NCBI RefSeq assembly: GCF_016616425.1
Contig: NZ_CP067101.1
Location: 5,580,001-5,644,000 of the forward strand
Origin: Bradyrhizobium diazoefficiens
Lineage (GTDB): Bacteria > Pseudomonadota > Alphaproteobacteria > Rhizobiales > Xanthobacteraceae
DNA length: 64,000 bases
Reading direction: 5' to 3'
Part shown: one piece after another, positions 47,437 through 56,304 of the stretch
How positions within the stretch are numbered: the first letter of the stretch is position 1
Layout of the letters: each line of letters opens with the position of its first letter
Made by a program: the position numbers and the translations under genes
The notes under the pieces: model-generated
The model's database searches: none
What the model saw: the letters and a program-made list of their open reading frames with translations, nothing else
Told to the model about the DNA's origin: nothing

Positions 47437-47945
47437 TTTTGCCCGCCTTCATGCTGCCGACCCGCCAACGCCTCCGGATCGGCGCGCCGTCGCTCGCGTT
47501 TGACGAATTCCCTTTCGACGTGGTGTTCGGCGACGAAGCTTTCAATCACCTCACGCACCGCCTCAGGCATGGGTACGGCTTCAACCAGATTGTCAGGAGC
47601 CTCGGTAAATCCCTCTCCTTCCGCAGGATCGGCGGTCGCGGCAGCGATCGTATAAGGCCACGGCCCCTCGGATGGGCTCATCACCACCCAGATGCTCGGA
47701 GTGCCGGAGGTGAGATTGTCGCGGTAGCGCGGGGTTTCCGACACGTACAGATCAACCGTTGCACTGCCGGCATAGAATAAGGTGGTGCCGTCCTGCTCGC
47801 GCAGGATTGTCCAGGGCTTCGTCTCCGGCTCGTCCGGCAACACCGCGGCGCTCCGCCAGATGAAATCCGCCCACGGCGAGCCCGCCTTGAGCCGTTCGAC
47901 GACGATGCCGACGGGGATACGCAGGAGTGGCAGCACAGCGCTCAT
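47433..47945 (-). CDS. DUF3305 family protein
   Basis: 170 residues from ATG 47945. Family features: RIPVGIVVERLKAGSPWADF, WRSAAVLPDEPETKPWTIL, and the WVVMSPSEGPWPYTIAAATA block. Cytoplasmic. The reading frame is open further upstream, but that sequence lies within the next gene. Fixed partner of DUF3306; role in formate dehydrogenase assembly unknown. ATGA overlap with both neighbours. Confidence 0.86.
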   Translation of the reverse strand: MSAVLPLLRIPVGIVVERLKAGSPWADFIWRSAAVLPDEPETKPWTILREQDGTTLFYAGSATVDLYVSETPRYRDNLTSGTPSIWVVMSPSEGPWPYTIAAATADPAEGEGFTEAPDNLVEAVPMPEAVREVIESFVAEHHVEREFVKRERRRADPEALAGRQHEGGQK

Positions 47946-48949
47946 GAGACGGCTTCCAGGCGTCTGATCGGGAGTCCTGTCAATAGATTCTGCGGCTTCA
48001 TGCGGAGCGTCTGATCGGCCGTCATCGCCAGGATCAGGTAGACCGGTTCGCCCCGCAGTGTCTCCAGGGCGAGACCAGGATCCGCAAAAGTCAGGCGAAA
48101 CAGCGAAAGCACCCGCGCTGCGCTGTGCTTGTCGACCTCCTCGCCGTGCCAAAGCCGATCGCCCAACCTGGTGGCGTCAGCATCCAGCCCAACATACCAG
48201 CTCAGCCTCACCTCGCGCAGTTCCGTCAACGGTTCAATGGCAACCTCGATCCCGAGCAGATGGGCAACCCAGCGCGTCATCACCTGCGCCAGTGCGCGCG
48301 ACCCTCGCGCACCTGCGGAGAGATCGAGGGCCATATCAAACCGGTCGCTGCGTTCCCAATAGGCCTCGGCGTTCTCTTCGCTCAACACGTCGAGCGGGGC
48401 GTCCGCCTTGGCATCCAGCATCGAGATCAACGACAACATGGGCGTCGGACTGCTACCGCCGACAACCTCTTCATCGCCAAGCAGCGTGGCCTGTTCATGC
48501 GGAAGGATCCGCTGCGGCCGGAAGAAGAGCTCAGCGGCGCGTAGCACGAACGCATCGTCGATGCCATCGAGGGCGTTGCGCAGGATCACGTGCACGAGCT
48601 GATTGATGAACAGCGGCGGCAGATCGTTTGACCCCGAGTGCAGGGCGGCGAGATACGAAGCTTCCAGCGTAGGGTGCCGCAACATCAGGTCGCGAAACGC
48701 CAGCACGAGGCGCCAGTTCTCCCGCGCGTCCGGGTCGGCGATCGCAGCAACCTCGTCCGTACTGACCGGCTGGCGCGGGTCGGCGAGCATTTCGCGATGC
48801 AGTCGTCGTTCGACCGGACACGCATCCTTCGGCGGCATCAACTCGGGACGGGCAAAATAAGCCTTCAGGAATTCGTCGGTGACACGGAGCCCGCCGCCCG
48901 CATCTCGATCGAGCAGATGATGGCCGCATGCGATCCAGAAATCATTCAT
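47942..48949 (-). CDS. DUF6352-type protein of the formate dehydrogenase cluster
   Basis: 335 residues from MNDFWIACGHHLLDRDAGGG. Helical, with conserved-looking LPPLFINQLVHVILRNALDG and ELFFRPQRILPHEQATLLGD. No enzyme motif recognised. The family name is from memory of clusters with DUF3305/3306 and is less certain than the gene. Overlaps both neighbours, so translated with them. Confidence 0.8.
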   Translation of the reverse strand: MNDFWIACGHHLLDRDAGGGLRVTDEFLKAYFARPELMPPKDACPVERRLHREMLADPRQPVSTDEVAAIADPDARENWRLVLAFRDLMLRHPTLEASYLAALHSGSNDLPPLFINQLVHVILRNALDGIDDAFVLRAAELFFRPQRILPHEQATLLGDEEVVGGSSPTPMLSLISMLDAKADAPLDVLSEENAEAYWERSDRFDMALDLSAGARGSRALAQVMTRWVAHLLGIEVAIEPLTELREVRLSWYVGLDADATRLGDRLWHGEEVDKHSAARVLSLFRLTFADPGLALETLRGEPVYLILAMTADQTLRMKPQNLLTGLPIRRLEAVS

Positions 48950-49436
48950 CTTCGACTTCCATGAACGAGAATGCCTTGCCATGTCGCTGCCCTTCCCGCA
49001 GTTGCAGCCTGCGGAAGGCCTCGTGGACTTCGCCGTCACTCGCCGAACGATGGACCGCAATCAGCGTGCCGGCCGGGTGCGTGCAGAGGGACTGCGCAAA
49101 GGTGACTTCCTCTTCCGCAGCGGTCCTTGCAACGTACATGTCCGGTGCGCCGAACCGATCAACGAGTTGCCTGGCAAGCAGTTCGATCAGCGCCTGGCAA
49201 TCGTCCTCGGTTGCCGGAACAATCTGCACCAGTGTCGACCATCCCCAGGATTGCACACCGAGAAAGCCGCTGCGGAAGGCAGCGCGCTCCTTTCCGCTCA
49301 GCTTCACCGGATCCAGATCGCAGAACCGGAAGGCGCCGGAGACGGCCCACTCGCCTGATACTGCCGGCACGTCGAACACGAAGGTATCGGAGGCATCTAG
49401 CGCGATGGTGCGCAGAAATTTCACCGCCTTTCTCAC
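48942..49436 (-). CDS. DUF6505-type protein of the formate dehydrogenase cluster
   Basis: 164 residues, starts MRKAVKFLRTIALDASDTFV. Contains SGEWAVSGAFRFCDLDPVKL and SGFLGVQSWGWSTLVQIVPA. No known catalytic motif. Family assignment rests on gene order. Overlaps its neighbours by 4-8 bases. Confidence 0.78.
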   Translation of the reverse strand: MRKAVKFLRTIALDASDTFVFDVPAVSGEWAVSGAFRFCDLDPVKLSGKERAAFRSGFLGVQSWGWSTLVQIVPATEDDCQALIELLARQLVDRFGAPDMYVARTAAEEEVTFAQSLCTHPAGTLIAVHRSASDGEVHEAFRRLQLREGQRHGKAFSFMEVEDE

Positions 49437-50221
49437 GACGCTGGCCCTCCGAGCTTCGGATCGAGCCAGGATGGTGTGGCGAGGGCTTTGACAAGGTCTG
49501 CCCGCTCGACCGCGTCACTGCCGATGCGGCGTGTGAGCAGATCGCCGCAATCATCGATGCCTCGAACCGTCTGCCGCTCGCGAGGGATGCGGCTGAGATA
49601 GTCGCGCGCGACGCTGTCAAATCCCTCGACCTGCCAACTGTCGATCGCCCGCATCAGATACCGCGCAAAGCTCTCGGTCACCTGCATGGCGCCGGCCTCG
49701 CCAAACCCTTCCTCATCCAAGGCTGAGGCCAGGGGATGGAGGCCGGGATCATCGGTCATCATGACTGTCCGGATCATGGCGCCGAATACGAGCCAGCCCG
49801 GCGGTTCATCCTCGTCCGCAGATGGGGGCCAGCCCAACCGTCCCCCTCCAACCTGCCCTCCGTCAACCCTCACTGCATCCGGCCAACTGACCGCAACCTC
49901 CTTGGCCGGCGGCGCGTAGGCGCGCAGGGCATCCGTCAGGGCCACCATGCCGGCGTAGAAGGCGCGGCGCGCGATGATCAGCGGCTCGGCCGGCTCCAGC
50001 ACCACCGCGAACTCGGCGAGGTCGAACCGTCCGACATAGACCAGCGTGCCGGCACCGCTTTCGGGTGCAATGCGGCATGCATGGGCAAAGGCGTCTCCGC
50101 TCTCGCGCAACCGGACCAAGGTGAAGGGTGGCGGCAATCGGATTGGTTCCGCCGTGGAAACGTGGCTGGTTGGGATCGACCGCAGGCCGTCCTCCACTTT
50201 CCCTTTTTTCCCAATTGACAA
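49433..50221 (-). CDS. Biotin/lipoate-protein-ligase-like protein
   Basis: 262 residues from TTG 50221 (GTG 50197 also possible). The ligase-like core includes LRESGDAFAHACRIAPESGA, GTLVYVGRFDLAEFAVVLEP, VALTDALRAYAPPAKEVAV and SWPDAVRVDGGQVGGGRLGW, recalling the LplA/BirA fold, but the RRxxGGGxVxHD-type signature of true lipoate ligases is absent. First gene of the formate dehydrogenase accessory run, divergent from the polyferredoxin. It may bind or transfer a small cofactor; no substrate is evident. Confidence 0.78.
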   Translation of the reverse strand: MSIGKKGKVEDGLRSIPTSHVSTAEPIRLPPPFTLVRLRESGDAFAHACRIAPESGAGTLVYVGRFDLAEFAVVLEPAEPLIIARRAFYAGMVALTDALRAYAPPAKEVAVSWPDAVRVDGGQVGGGRLGWPPSADEDEPPGWLVFGAMIRTVMMTDDPGLHPLASALDEEGFGEAGAMQVTESFARYLMRAIDSWQVEGFDSVARDYLSRIPRERQTVRGIDDCGDLLTRRIGSDAVERADLVKALATPSWLDPKLGGPAS

Positions 50222-50279
50222 TATCTATACGAGGCAAAGGATCAGCGCGAGCCCGCCATTCGTCGCCTTCTCGGGAGGG

Positions 50280-52304
50280 ATGAACCTGGAGCAGCCAGCG
50301 AAGACCATCCTCATTTGCTCGTGTGAAGACACGATGCGGCTTGATGCAGCCGCAATCAAGCGCGGCTGCATCAATTGCGATATCAAGAGCTTTCATCACC
50401 TGTGCGGGCCAGAGCTCGATCATTTTCGCGCAGCTGCAAAGACCGAAGGCCCGCTGACCGTTGCCTGCACATATCAGCAACCCTTGTTCGAGGCGGAAGC
50501 CGGCGAGCGTTCCGCGCCTATCGCTTTCGTGAATATTCGCGAAACTGCGGGCTGGTCCACCGAAGCTGCGCAAGCGGGCCCGAAAATGGCGGCGCTGCTC
50601 GCGGCGAGCGCCGTGCAGGCGCCCGATTATCCGCTGGTCACGCTTGCGAGCGAGGGGGTCATCCTGATCTACGGCCGGGACGAGGCGGCGATCGAAGCCG
50701 GGCGGCTGTTGTCGGATCACCTCGATGTGACGGTGATGCTGAGGCCACTGGGTGAGATCATCTCGCCTGCGGCAACCCCCTTCCCGGTCGTGAAAGGCGC
50801 TATCCGTCACGCCAAAGGACATTTTGGCGCCTTCGAGCTCACTATCGACGACTACGCCGACCCGCGCCCCTCTTCGCGCGACACTTACGCCTTTGGAAAT
50901 CCCCGCAGCGGCGCCACCTCGCGCTGCGACATCATCCTCGACCTGTCGGGAGAGAGACCGCTGTTTCCGGCGCATGATCTGCGCGACGGCTATCTGCGGG
51001 CCGATCCCAGGGATCCTAGCGCCGTGCTTCGGGCCGTCCTGAGCGCACGTGATCTCGTCGGACGTTTCGATAAGCCAAAATACATCGATTCCACGCCCGA
51101 TCTTTGCGCCCATTCGCGCTCCAATCTGATCGGCTGCCATCGCTGCCTCGATCTATGTCCCACCAGCGCGATCACACCGGCCGGCAATCAAGTTGTCATC
51201 GATGCCGAGATTTGCGCCGGGTGCGGCCAGTGTGCCGCGGCCTGTCCGACCGGAGCGGCGTCCTACGCGTTGCCGCCCGCGGACACGCAGCTTCAGACCA
51301 TCCGCGCCATGCTGCTCGCCTATCATCAGGCCGGCGGATCGAACCCGGTTCTGTTGCTGCACGACGGCCAGCATGGCGCGTCCCTGATCGACGCACTTGC
51401 GCGGCACGGGGATGGCCTGCCTGCCGAGGTCATCCCTCTGGCCGTCAACGAGGTGACGCAGGTCGGGCTTGAGGCTGTCATCGGCGCCTTTGCCTACGGA
51501 GCGGCCGCGTTCCGGTTCTTGCTCCGCGGCAAGCCGCGGCATGACGTGACCGGACTCACCCAGACGATCGACATGGCAGCGACGATCCTTGCCGGGCTCG
51601 GATTTGAAGGACGCCGGGTCACTGCGATCGAAACCGGCGATCCGGATTCAATGCTGGAGCAACTGAACGGTATCGGGACACTCGCTGCGGTGAATGCGCC
51701 TGCGACGTTCAAGACCGTCGGCAAGCGGCGCGACTTGCTTCGCTTCGCGTTGAGCGAACTGCATCGCCTCGCATCGAAGCCGGTCGACGTCATTGCCTTG
51801 CCTCAGGGGGCTCCGATTGGCGCAGTGAGCGTTGATACCGGTGGATGCACGCTGTGCCTGTCCTGCGTTTCCGTCTGCCCGACCGGCGCGCTCCGCGATG
51901 ATCCTGACCGCCCGGTGCTCAAGTTCGTCGAAGATGCCTGCGTGCAATGCGGCCTGTGCCAGAGTACCTGTCCCGAGAAGGTCATCACGCTGAAACCCCA
52001 GATCGATTTCCGAGCAGGCCGCGCGGCCGCTGTCGTGATCAAGGAGGAAGCGCCTGCGCTTTGCATCCGCTGCGGCACGGCGTTCGGCGTGAAGAGCACG
52101 ATTGACCGGATCGCGGCCAAGCTCGAGGGCCGGCACTGGATGTATCCGGCCGGCGACAAGCGCCTCGACGCCATCAGGATGTGCGCGGATTGCCGCGCAA
52201 TCGTGATGAGCGAACAGCAGTTCGATCCGTTCGAGGGCGTGCCCGAACGCGCGCCGCCCCGCACCAGCGAAGATTATTTGCGCCGGCCCGACAGCAAGAC
52301 CTGA
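50280..52304 (+). CDS. Polyferredoxin of the formate dehydrogenase cluster
   Basis: 674 residues from ATG 50280 with GGGAGGG just upstream. Cys groups: CHRCLDLCP, CAGCGQCAAACP, CTLCLSCVSVCP and CVQCGLCQSTCP for about four [4Fe-4S] clusters, plus an N-terminal CSC/CINC/LC set and C-terminal CIRCG and CADC pairs. No signal peptide, so cytoplasmic. Divergent from the lipoate-ligase-like gene, with a 58-base promoter gap. Such proteins lie by periplasmic formate dehydrogenases in alphaproteobacteria; electron delivery during assembly or to the cytoplasm is possible but unproven. Confidence 0.88.
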   Translation: MNLEQPAKTILICSCEDTMRLDAAAIKRGCINCDIKSFHHLCGPELDHFRAAAKTEGPLTVACTYQQPLFEAEAGERSAPIAFVNIRETAGWSTEAAQAGPKMAALLAASAVQAPDYPLVTLASEGVILIYGRDEAAIEAGRLLSDHLDVTVMLRPLGEIISPAATPFPVVKGAIRHAKGHFGAFELTIDDYADPRPSSRDTYAFGNPRSGATSRCDIILDLSGERPLFPAHDLRDGYLRADPRDPSAVLRAVLSARDLVGRFDKPKYIDSTPDLCAHSRSNLIGCHRCLDLCPTSAITPAGNQVVIDAEICAGCGQCAAACPTGAASYALPPADTQLQTIRAMLLAYHQAGGSNPVLLLHDGQHGASLIDALARHGDGLPAEVIPLAVNEVTQVGLEAVIGAFAYGAAAFRFLLRGKPRHDVTGLTQTIDMAATILAGLGFEGRRVTAIETGDPDSMLEQLNGIGTLAAVNAPATFKTVGKRRDLLRFALSELHRLASKPVDVIALPQGAPIGAVSVDTGGCTLCLSCVSVCPTGALRDDPDRPVLKFVEDACVQCGLCQSTCPEKVITLKPQIDFRAGRAAAVVIKEEAPALCIRCGTAFGVKSTIDRIAAKLEGRHWMYPAGDKRLDAIRMCADCRAIVMSEQQFDPFEGVPERAPPRTSEDYLRRPDSKT

Positions 52305-52364
52305 GCGCGAACGTCCCTTATTGGCGTTGGGATCTTCACCTATTGCTGCGGATGGCTACGCGCC

Positions 52365-52505
52365 GTGCGGGTGCTCCTGATCGCTCCAGATCCAGCGGCC
52401 CGCGGGTCCTCGCCTTTCCTTGTCCTCACGGTCGTCGTGCTCATACTGCTCCTCGCCAAGCTGGAAGTCGACTTGCATAGCGCCTATCTTCAATCGATCG
52501 GCTAA
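52365..52505 (+). CDS. Possible small single-helix membrane protein
   Basis: 46 codons from GTG 52365. One hydrophobic helix (SSPFLVLTVVVLILLLAKLE) near the middle and a short tail. No good ribosome site. Kept because of the clean helix; it could be chance. Confidence 0.3.
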   Translation: MRVLLIAPDPAARGSSPFLVLTVVVLILLLAKLEVDLHSAYLQSIG

Positions 52506-52621
52506 GAGCCCTTAGTTAGAACCAGCAGGAAGGGCAGGCGAATTTCGGATCGTTCGTCACAGTTGCTCAAAGCAAGCGGCATCGTAAGATGCGTGCGAAT
52601 TGCAAGTGATGGAGTTTGCGC

Positions 52622-52744
52622 ATGAAGGCGTTTCTGCTCGGTTGTGCTGCGGCCATTGTGATCGCATTTGCTGCAATGGCAATCCTGGATCAGGTGCAGG
52701 AGCCCGTTGCCCAGGCGTTTGCGACAACCGGTGTGCGACTGTAA
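52622..52744 (+). CDS. Small single-helix membrane or exported protein
   Basis: 40 residues, MKAFLLGCAAAIVIAFAAMA followed by ILDQVQEPVAQAFATTGVRL. GGAG lies 8-9 bases before the ATG. It resembles a small protein type I recall as common in Bradyrhizobium genomes. One N-terminal helix, short polar tail. Function unknown. Confidence 0.7.
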   Translation: MKAFLLGCAAAIVIAFAAMAILDQVQEPVAQAFATTGVRL

Positions 52745-52965
52745 GACCGCCTGCCGCAAGAGGCGCCGGGGCGGCCCGCTTGATGCTCGGCTCCACAGGA
52801 GGGCGCGGGTTGGATGACCGCGCGACAATGCACCCACTTGGACGTCAGGACAATTGCGCCCCGCATCTCGAGGCTGGGCCGGTGAAGCCGGCTGGCGCAA
52901 AATCCGAGGCATTGTCGGGCGATCCCTACAATTCGGTCTTTGGCTTCCGTTTCGCTGCCGCCTCG

Positions 52966-53162
52966 CGCTGATGCCATCACCCAGGTCGACGTCCGCGAGC
53001 AGCGTCCGACACCGCTGCCGGCCCTCGCGAAAGGTGGACAGGGCCGCCTCCCGAATGGACCGGGCAGGCCTCAAAACCGCCGTCCGACAAGGCATCCTCG
53101 ACGAAGCTGCAGATCAGCGCTTCATCCCCCACGACGAGAACACGGACGGCATCACTCAGTTT
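52966..53162 (-). pseudogene. Frameshifted response-regulator receiver fragment
   Basis: AVRVLVVGDEALICSFVEDA is the first strand and helix of a CheY-like domain. At about 53050 the reading jumps frame and continues EAALSTFREGRQRCRTLLAD followed by VDLGDGI, which contains the expected phospho-acceptor Asp. Sequence past DGI is unrelated. One of the two acidic pocket residues is Gly. So at least a frameshift, a truncation and a pocket substitution. Confidence 0.75.
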
Positions 53163-53232
53163 CGAGTCCCCTCGGCGACCCAGGCGGGTCGCGCCGTGGC
53201 GCAGGCCTCCTCCGGAGGGAGCGAACTCCGCC

Positions 53233-53362
53233 TCAAGGCGAGGCAAGCACCAGAGTACCGTGCCCCTTGGTGGTGATCTTCCAGCCGCCCCGCGCGACGA
53301 GGCCTTGCGAAAAGACATCGAAGTCCGGCACGCGCGCGGCCAACCGCTGGGTGCGATCGGCT
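53233..53362 (-). pseudogene. Possible C-terminal gene remnant
   Basis: A 42-codon frame after a stop, ending VPDFDVFSQGLVARGGWKIT then TKGHGTLVLASP. It reads like a natural protein end but has no start or upstream domain. Possibly a winged-helix or small-domain remnant; weak. Confidence 0.3.
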
Positions 53363-53585
53363 CAGTCCCTGGCCGCCGGTCTGGAGGCGCTAGTCTCCGA
53401 CCGCCGCGACCAGCACGATCAAGGCGGCAGGTCAGACGACCAGGTGAAGAACCGCAGCCACCCTGCGAGGGAGCGGGCGCGGGATGCATTCGCATAGCGT
53501 TCGCCACGTTAAGGCTAGCTGCGGTTCGCTCTAGCTATGGGCCGGTGAACCAGTGCTATGCTGCAGCCCCGCAAGGACCAGCACT

Positions 53586-53813
53586 TTGACCATCTACCGA
53601 ATATTGCAGAACTTGCCTCTGGGGCCGGAAGAGATTGCCCGGCTTTCGACGGCTTACGAACAAGCCTTGCGCACTCTCGGTGTAAAAGATCGGAACGACC
53701 CTCTCACCGAGCTGATCGCCAAGAAGATCATCGAGATCGGTCAGACCGGCGTCAAAGACCCGGACCAAATTTGTAGTCGGGCCGTCGAAGCGTTGGACCT
53801 GCCGGAAGGATGA
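53586..53813 (+). CDS. Small helical protein of unknown function
   Basis: 75 residues from TTG 53586, with AAGGA 8 bases upstream. LTIYRILQNLPLGPEEIARL, STAYEQALRTLGVKDRNDPL, TELIAKKIIEIGQTGVKDPD. Helical and soluble; I recognise this as a common rhizobial hypothetical type without known function. Stands alone. Confidence 0.65.
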   Translation: MTIYRILQNLPLGPEEIARLSTAYEQALRTLGVKDRNDPLTELIAKKIIEIGQTGVKDPDQICSRAVEALDLPEG

Positions 53814-54276
53814 TCACGGACCGGGTGGATCCGTGCGGTTATCCTGTCGAGTTGCCGAGCGCTTCAAGGCCGACCTGTGCGAACATTTCTCGATCGGCGG
53901 TGTGATGTTTGCAAGACCGTCGATCGCGGTCAAGCACGGCGCAGGTCGTGGATGTTGTTCGGTCCCTGCGAAGGCGGGCCAGATTTTCGTCGAGCATCAT
54001 CGTCAGTCCTGACGGTCGTCACCGTCCTTTGGTTTGAACGGGAAGCCCTCTTCCTCGACAAAAAACTTATGCCCTTCGGTGCCAAGCCTGATCTGCGTGG
54101 AGCGAGAAAAGCGACCTCAGCGCTCGGCGCGTGGGCGGCTCCGCGGCCGAACTGTAGCCCCGGCACGGGAACCATATCTGTGGTAGCCAGTTGGCTCGCT
54201 GTTGAGCTGGGAGTCTGCAGAGCAGCTCGACACCGGCATGCGTTCAAGTGCCGGGCATCCGTCGGGGGCCAGTCCC
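53814..54276. other. Intergenic region with a likely gene remnant
   Basis: About 460 bases. Apart from the minus-strand fragment at 54003-54116 no coding signal was seen. The 3' part must hold the promoter of the Crp/Fnr gene. Confidence 0.4.
54003..54116 (-). pseudogene. Remnant of a small acidic protein
   Basis: RSTQIRLGTEGHKFFVEEEG then FPFKPKDGDDRQD and a stop. It reads like a genuine small protein C-terminus, but there is an in-frame stop shortly upstream and no start codon, so the 5' end is lost or shifted. Confidence 0.35.
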
Positions 54277-55053
54277 ATGGTGGACCACCTGACTAGAGTT
54301 GGTAACCGGTTGTTAGCAGCGTTGCCGCCAGCAGATTTTGCTTTGCTTGCGCCCCATCTGCGGAAAATCGTGATCGAACGCGATTCCGTGCTCGTCCGAT
54401 CGGGCGATCGGATTGATCATCTTCTCTTCCCCCTCAGCGGCGCGATCGCCACTATCATGGAGCTGCCGAACGGGCAGACGGTCGCCACGGCGATAACCGG
54501 CCACGAGGGGGCTATAGGTCTGACGTCAGCGCTTGGCGCATCCCGCTCGCCCGTGACGGCGGTCGTTCGCATATCAGGGGTTGCGCTGCAGATCTCGCCC
54601 GCGCAATTCCTGGCAGCGCAACATCGCAGCCTCCCAATCGCAGCCATGGTGCAGGTCTTCACGAGATCGTTGTTGACGCAACTTCACCACGTGGCGGCCT
54701 GCAATGCACTGCATTCCGTTGAAGCCCGCCTGGCGCGCTGGCTGCTTCACATTCACGACCGGGCAAATGGCAACGAGCTCCTCCCGCTGACCCAGGAAAC
54801 ATTGTCAGAATTGCTGGGCGTCCGCCGCACCACCGTCACGCATGTCGTGAGCACAATGCGCGCATCAAGAGCGCTGAAATCCAATCGGCGCGGCCAGCTC
54901 GAGATTGATCGGCCGCGGCTCGAAGCCGTGGCGTGCGAGTGCTACAAAGTCATGAACCGCAGAATCGATCGGATAGTCTCGCACGGCGCGGTCGGGCTCG
55001 TTCATGGGGCTCCAGCGCGGAGCGCCCCCGCTCGCCCGGTAGCCGGGACGTAA
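54277..55053 (+). CDS. Crp/Fnr family transcriptional regulator
   Basis: 258 residues from MVDHLTRVGNRLLAALPPAD (ATG 54277); ATG 54238 is an in-frame alternative. CNB-like domain (VLVRSGDRIDHLLFPLSGAI, ITGHEGAIGLTSALG) and winged helix (LTQETLSELLGVRRTTVTHV). No Fnr-type Cys cluster. Same subfamily shape as the regulator at 38143-38883. Alone; target unknown. Confidence 0.88.
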   Translation: MVDHLTRVGNRLLAALPPADFALLAPHLRKIVIERDSVLVRSGDRIDHLLFPLSGAIATIMELPNGQTVATAITGHEGAIGLTSALGASRSPVTAVVRISGVALQISPAQFLAAQHRSLPIAAMVQVFTRSLLTQLHHVAACNALHSVEARLARWLLHIHDRANGNELLPLTQETLSELLGVRRTTVTHVVSTMRASRALKSNRRGQLEIDRPRLEAVACECYKVMNRRIDRIVSHGAVGLVHGAPARSAPARPVAGT

Positions 55054-55242
55054 ACCCTCGATCCACGTCGAAATGGCGCTCCCCGTTTCCGGGCGCTCAA
55101 TCATCATTACGCCCAGCTTCAATTCCTGCAATCCCGTTGCCGGCCCTGGGCTCGCCAGCCCGCCATCGGCTGGACCGCCTCTCCTGTCGCGGAGAGTCTT
55201 GTCCAGCCGATCCGCGTGGCCGGTAGCTTCGATAAGGACCTC

Positions 55243-55734
55243 TTATGCGACGGTCGTGCGCAATACCCGGCTGAAGCCGGTCTTGATGGGCTCGGTCGTG
55301 TCGAGCGCGACTTTCTGCGCGAGCTGCCAAAGCTCCCTATTCTGTGCGGAAACGGCTTCGAAAGTCTCGCGGCTTTGGACAGTCGAAAGACGTACGAGAT
55401 CCAGCAGCGATCTGGTCTCGGCGAGCCGAGACAAGAATTCCAGGGTGGCACTGGTATTATCTTTGGAGATCTCGAGGATTCTTGCGCTGTAGTCGACAGC
55501 ACCCTTGACGTTCGTTGAACAGGCTTCGCGGAGAACGTCGCTGATCTCCTCGGACGTCGCCTTCATGCTCTCAATGTTTTTCCTGGCCTGCGCGGCGCCC
55601 TGCTCGGCAAACCCGCGGAAGAGTTCCTGGAAATTCAAGAGTGGCAAATCGAACCTTGGCTTTGCCCCGTTCGCAGTCTCATTCACCGGATCGGCATGCG
55701 TTTCGACTTTCACATCGGCATCATTCACGGGCAT
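55243..55734 (-). CDS. Phasin family protein
   Basis: 163 residues, helical. Phasins coat polyhydroxybutyrate granules and regulate their size. Evidence: LLNFQELFRGFAEQGAAQAR, KNIESMKATSEEISDVLREA, then NRELWQLAQKVALDTTEPIK. Start ATG 55734. Fits the 3-hydroxybutyryl-CoA dehydrogenase at 2899-3750 metabolically, not by operon. Confidence 0.88.
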   Translation of the reverse strand: MPVNDADVKVETHADPVNETANGAKPRFDLPLLNFQELFRGFAEQGAAQARKNIESMKATSEEISDVLREACSTNVKGAVDYSARILEISKDNTSATLEFLSRLAETRSLLDLVRLSTVQSRETFEAVSAQNRELWQLAQKVALDTTEPIKTGFSRVLRTTVA

Positions 55735-55752
55735 TCATCCTTTCAAGCGAAA

Positions 55753-55914
55753 CTAGGTAATGGATTGAAGACCCCCAACAGCTCCCAACGCGTGCAGCGC
55801 CGGGAGACTGCCCCCGCTCTCGGTGTGGTAGGATGCTGCTGCGGATGAACCGCTCCCGCCACCAAAGCCAACTATGGTCGATTGAGATCGAGCCATCTGT
55901 TCGCTTTCGGACAT
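55753..55914 (-). CDS. Possible small Gly/Ser-rich protein
   Basis: 53 residues from ATG 55914, MARSQSTIVGFGGGSGSSAA in the middle and ALHALGAVGGLQSIT at the end, 18 bases before the phasin start. No good ribosome site. May be the first gene of a two-gene unit with the phasin. Confidence 0.35.
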   Translation of the reverse strand: MSESEQMARSQSTIVGFGGGSGSSAAASYHTESGGSLPALHALGAVGGLQSIT

Positions 55915-55966
55915 TCGTCGCAAACAATTGGCTGCGTTTGCGACCACGCGGCGCAGCGACGAAATT

Positions 55967-56176
55967 TTAAGTCCGCCAAGTTGAAACGGCCGCTCGCTTG
56001 CTCTCTGAGCTTGCTCGCTTCGCCGGAATAGTCGGCTTGCGCAGGTCGCCCCGACGGTTCTCTTCCCAGTCTACCCGGTCTCTGAGACTCTCAAGTTCTG
56101 CGAGTTGGGAGGCGAGCGCTTCGAGACGCTGGCGAAGAACAGCAGCAGTTTTGTCCGCTGGAGCACCGATCCGCAT
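55967..56176 (-). CDS. Small coiled-coil protein
   Basis: 69 residues from ATG 56176 with GGAG 8 bases upstream. TAAVLRQRLEALASQLAELE then SLRDRVDWEENRRGDLRKP is a short coiled coil followed by a basic tail. Unknown function. Confidence 0.6.
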   Translation of the reverse strand: MRIGAPADKTAAVLRQRLEALASQLAELESLRDRVDWEENRRGDLRKPTIPAKRASSESKRAAVSTWRT

Positions 56177-56277
56177 GGCAGGTCTCCTACTCGACATTCC
56201 GGGAGAATTCGCCAACCTTGACAGCCGGGAAAACTATGCAATGGCTCGGGACAACGCGCACTAACATTTGGCATGCT

Positions 56278-56304
56278 GCGCCGCCAATCCGGATATGGCG
56301 GCGC
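56278..56304. repeat. 9-bp-stem hairpin
   Basis: GCGCCGCCA-ATCCGGATA-TGGCGGCGC, perfect stem. No T-run on either side; may be a small REP-like element or a transcript end between the coiled-coil gene and the next plus-strand gene. Confidence 0.55.

Noticed and set aside
50222..50279. TTGACA followed by TATAC in the divergent gap, as a sigma-70 promoter
   Set aside because: Spacing between the two boxes is only 5 bases, far from the 16-18 needed.
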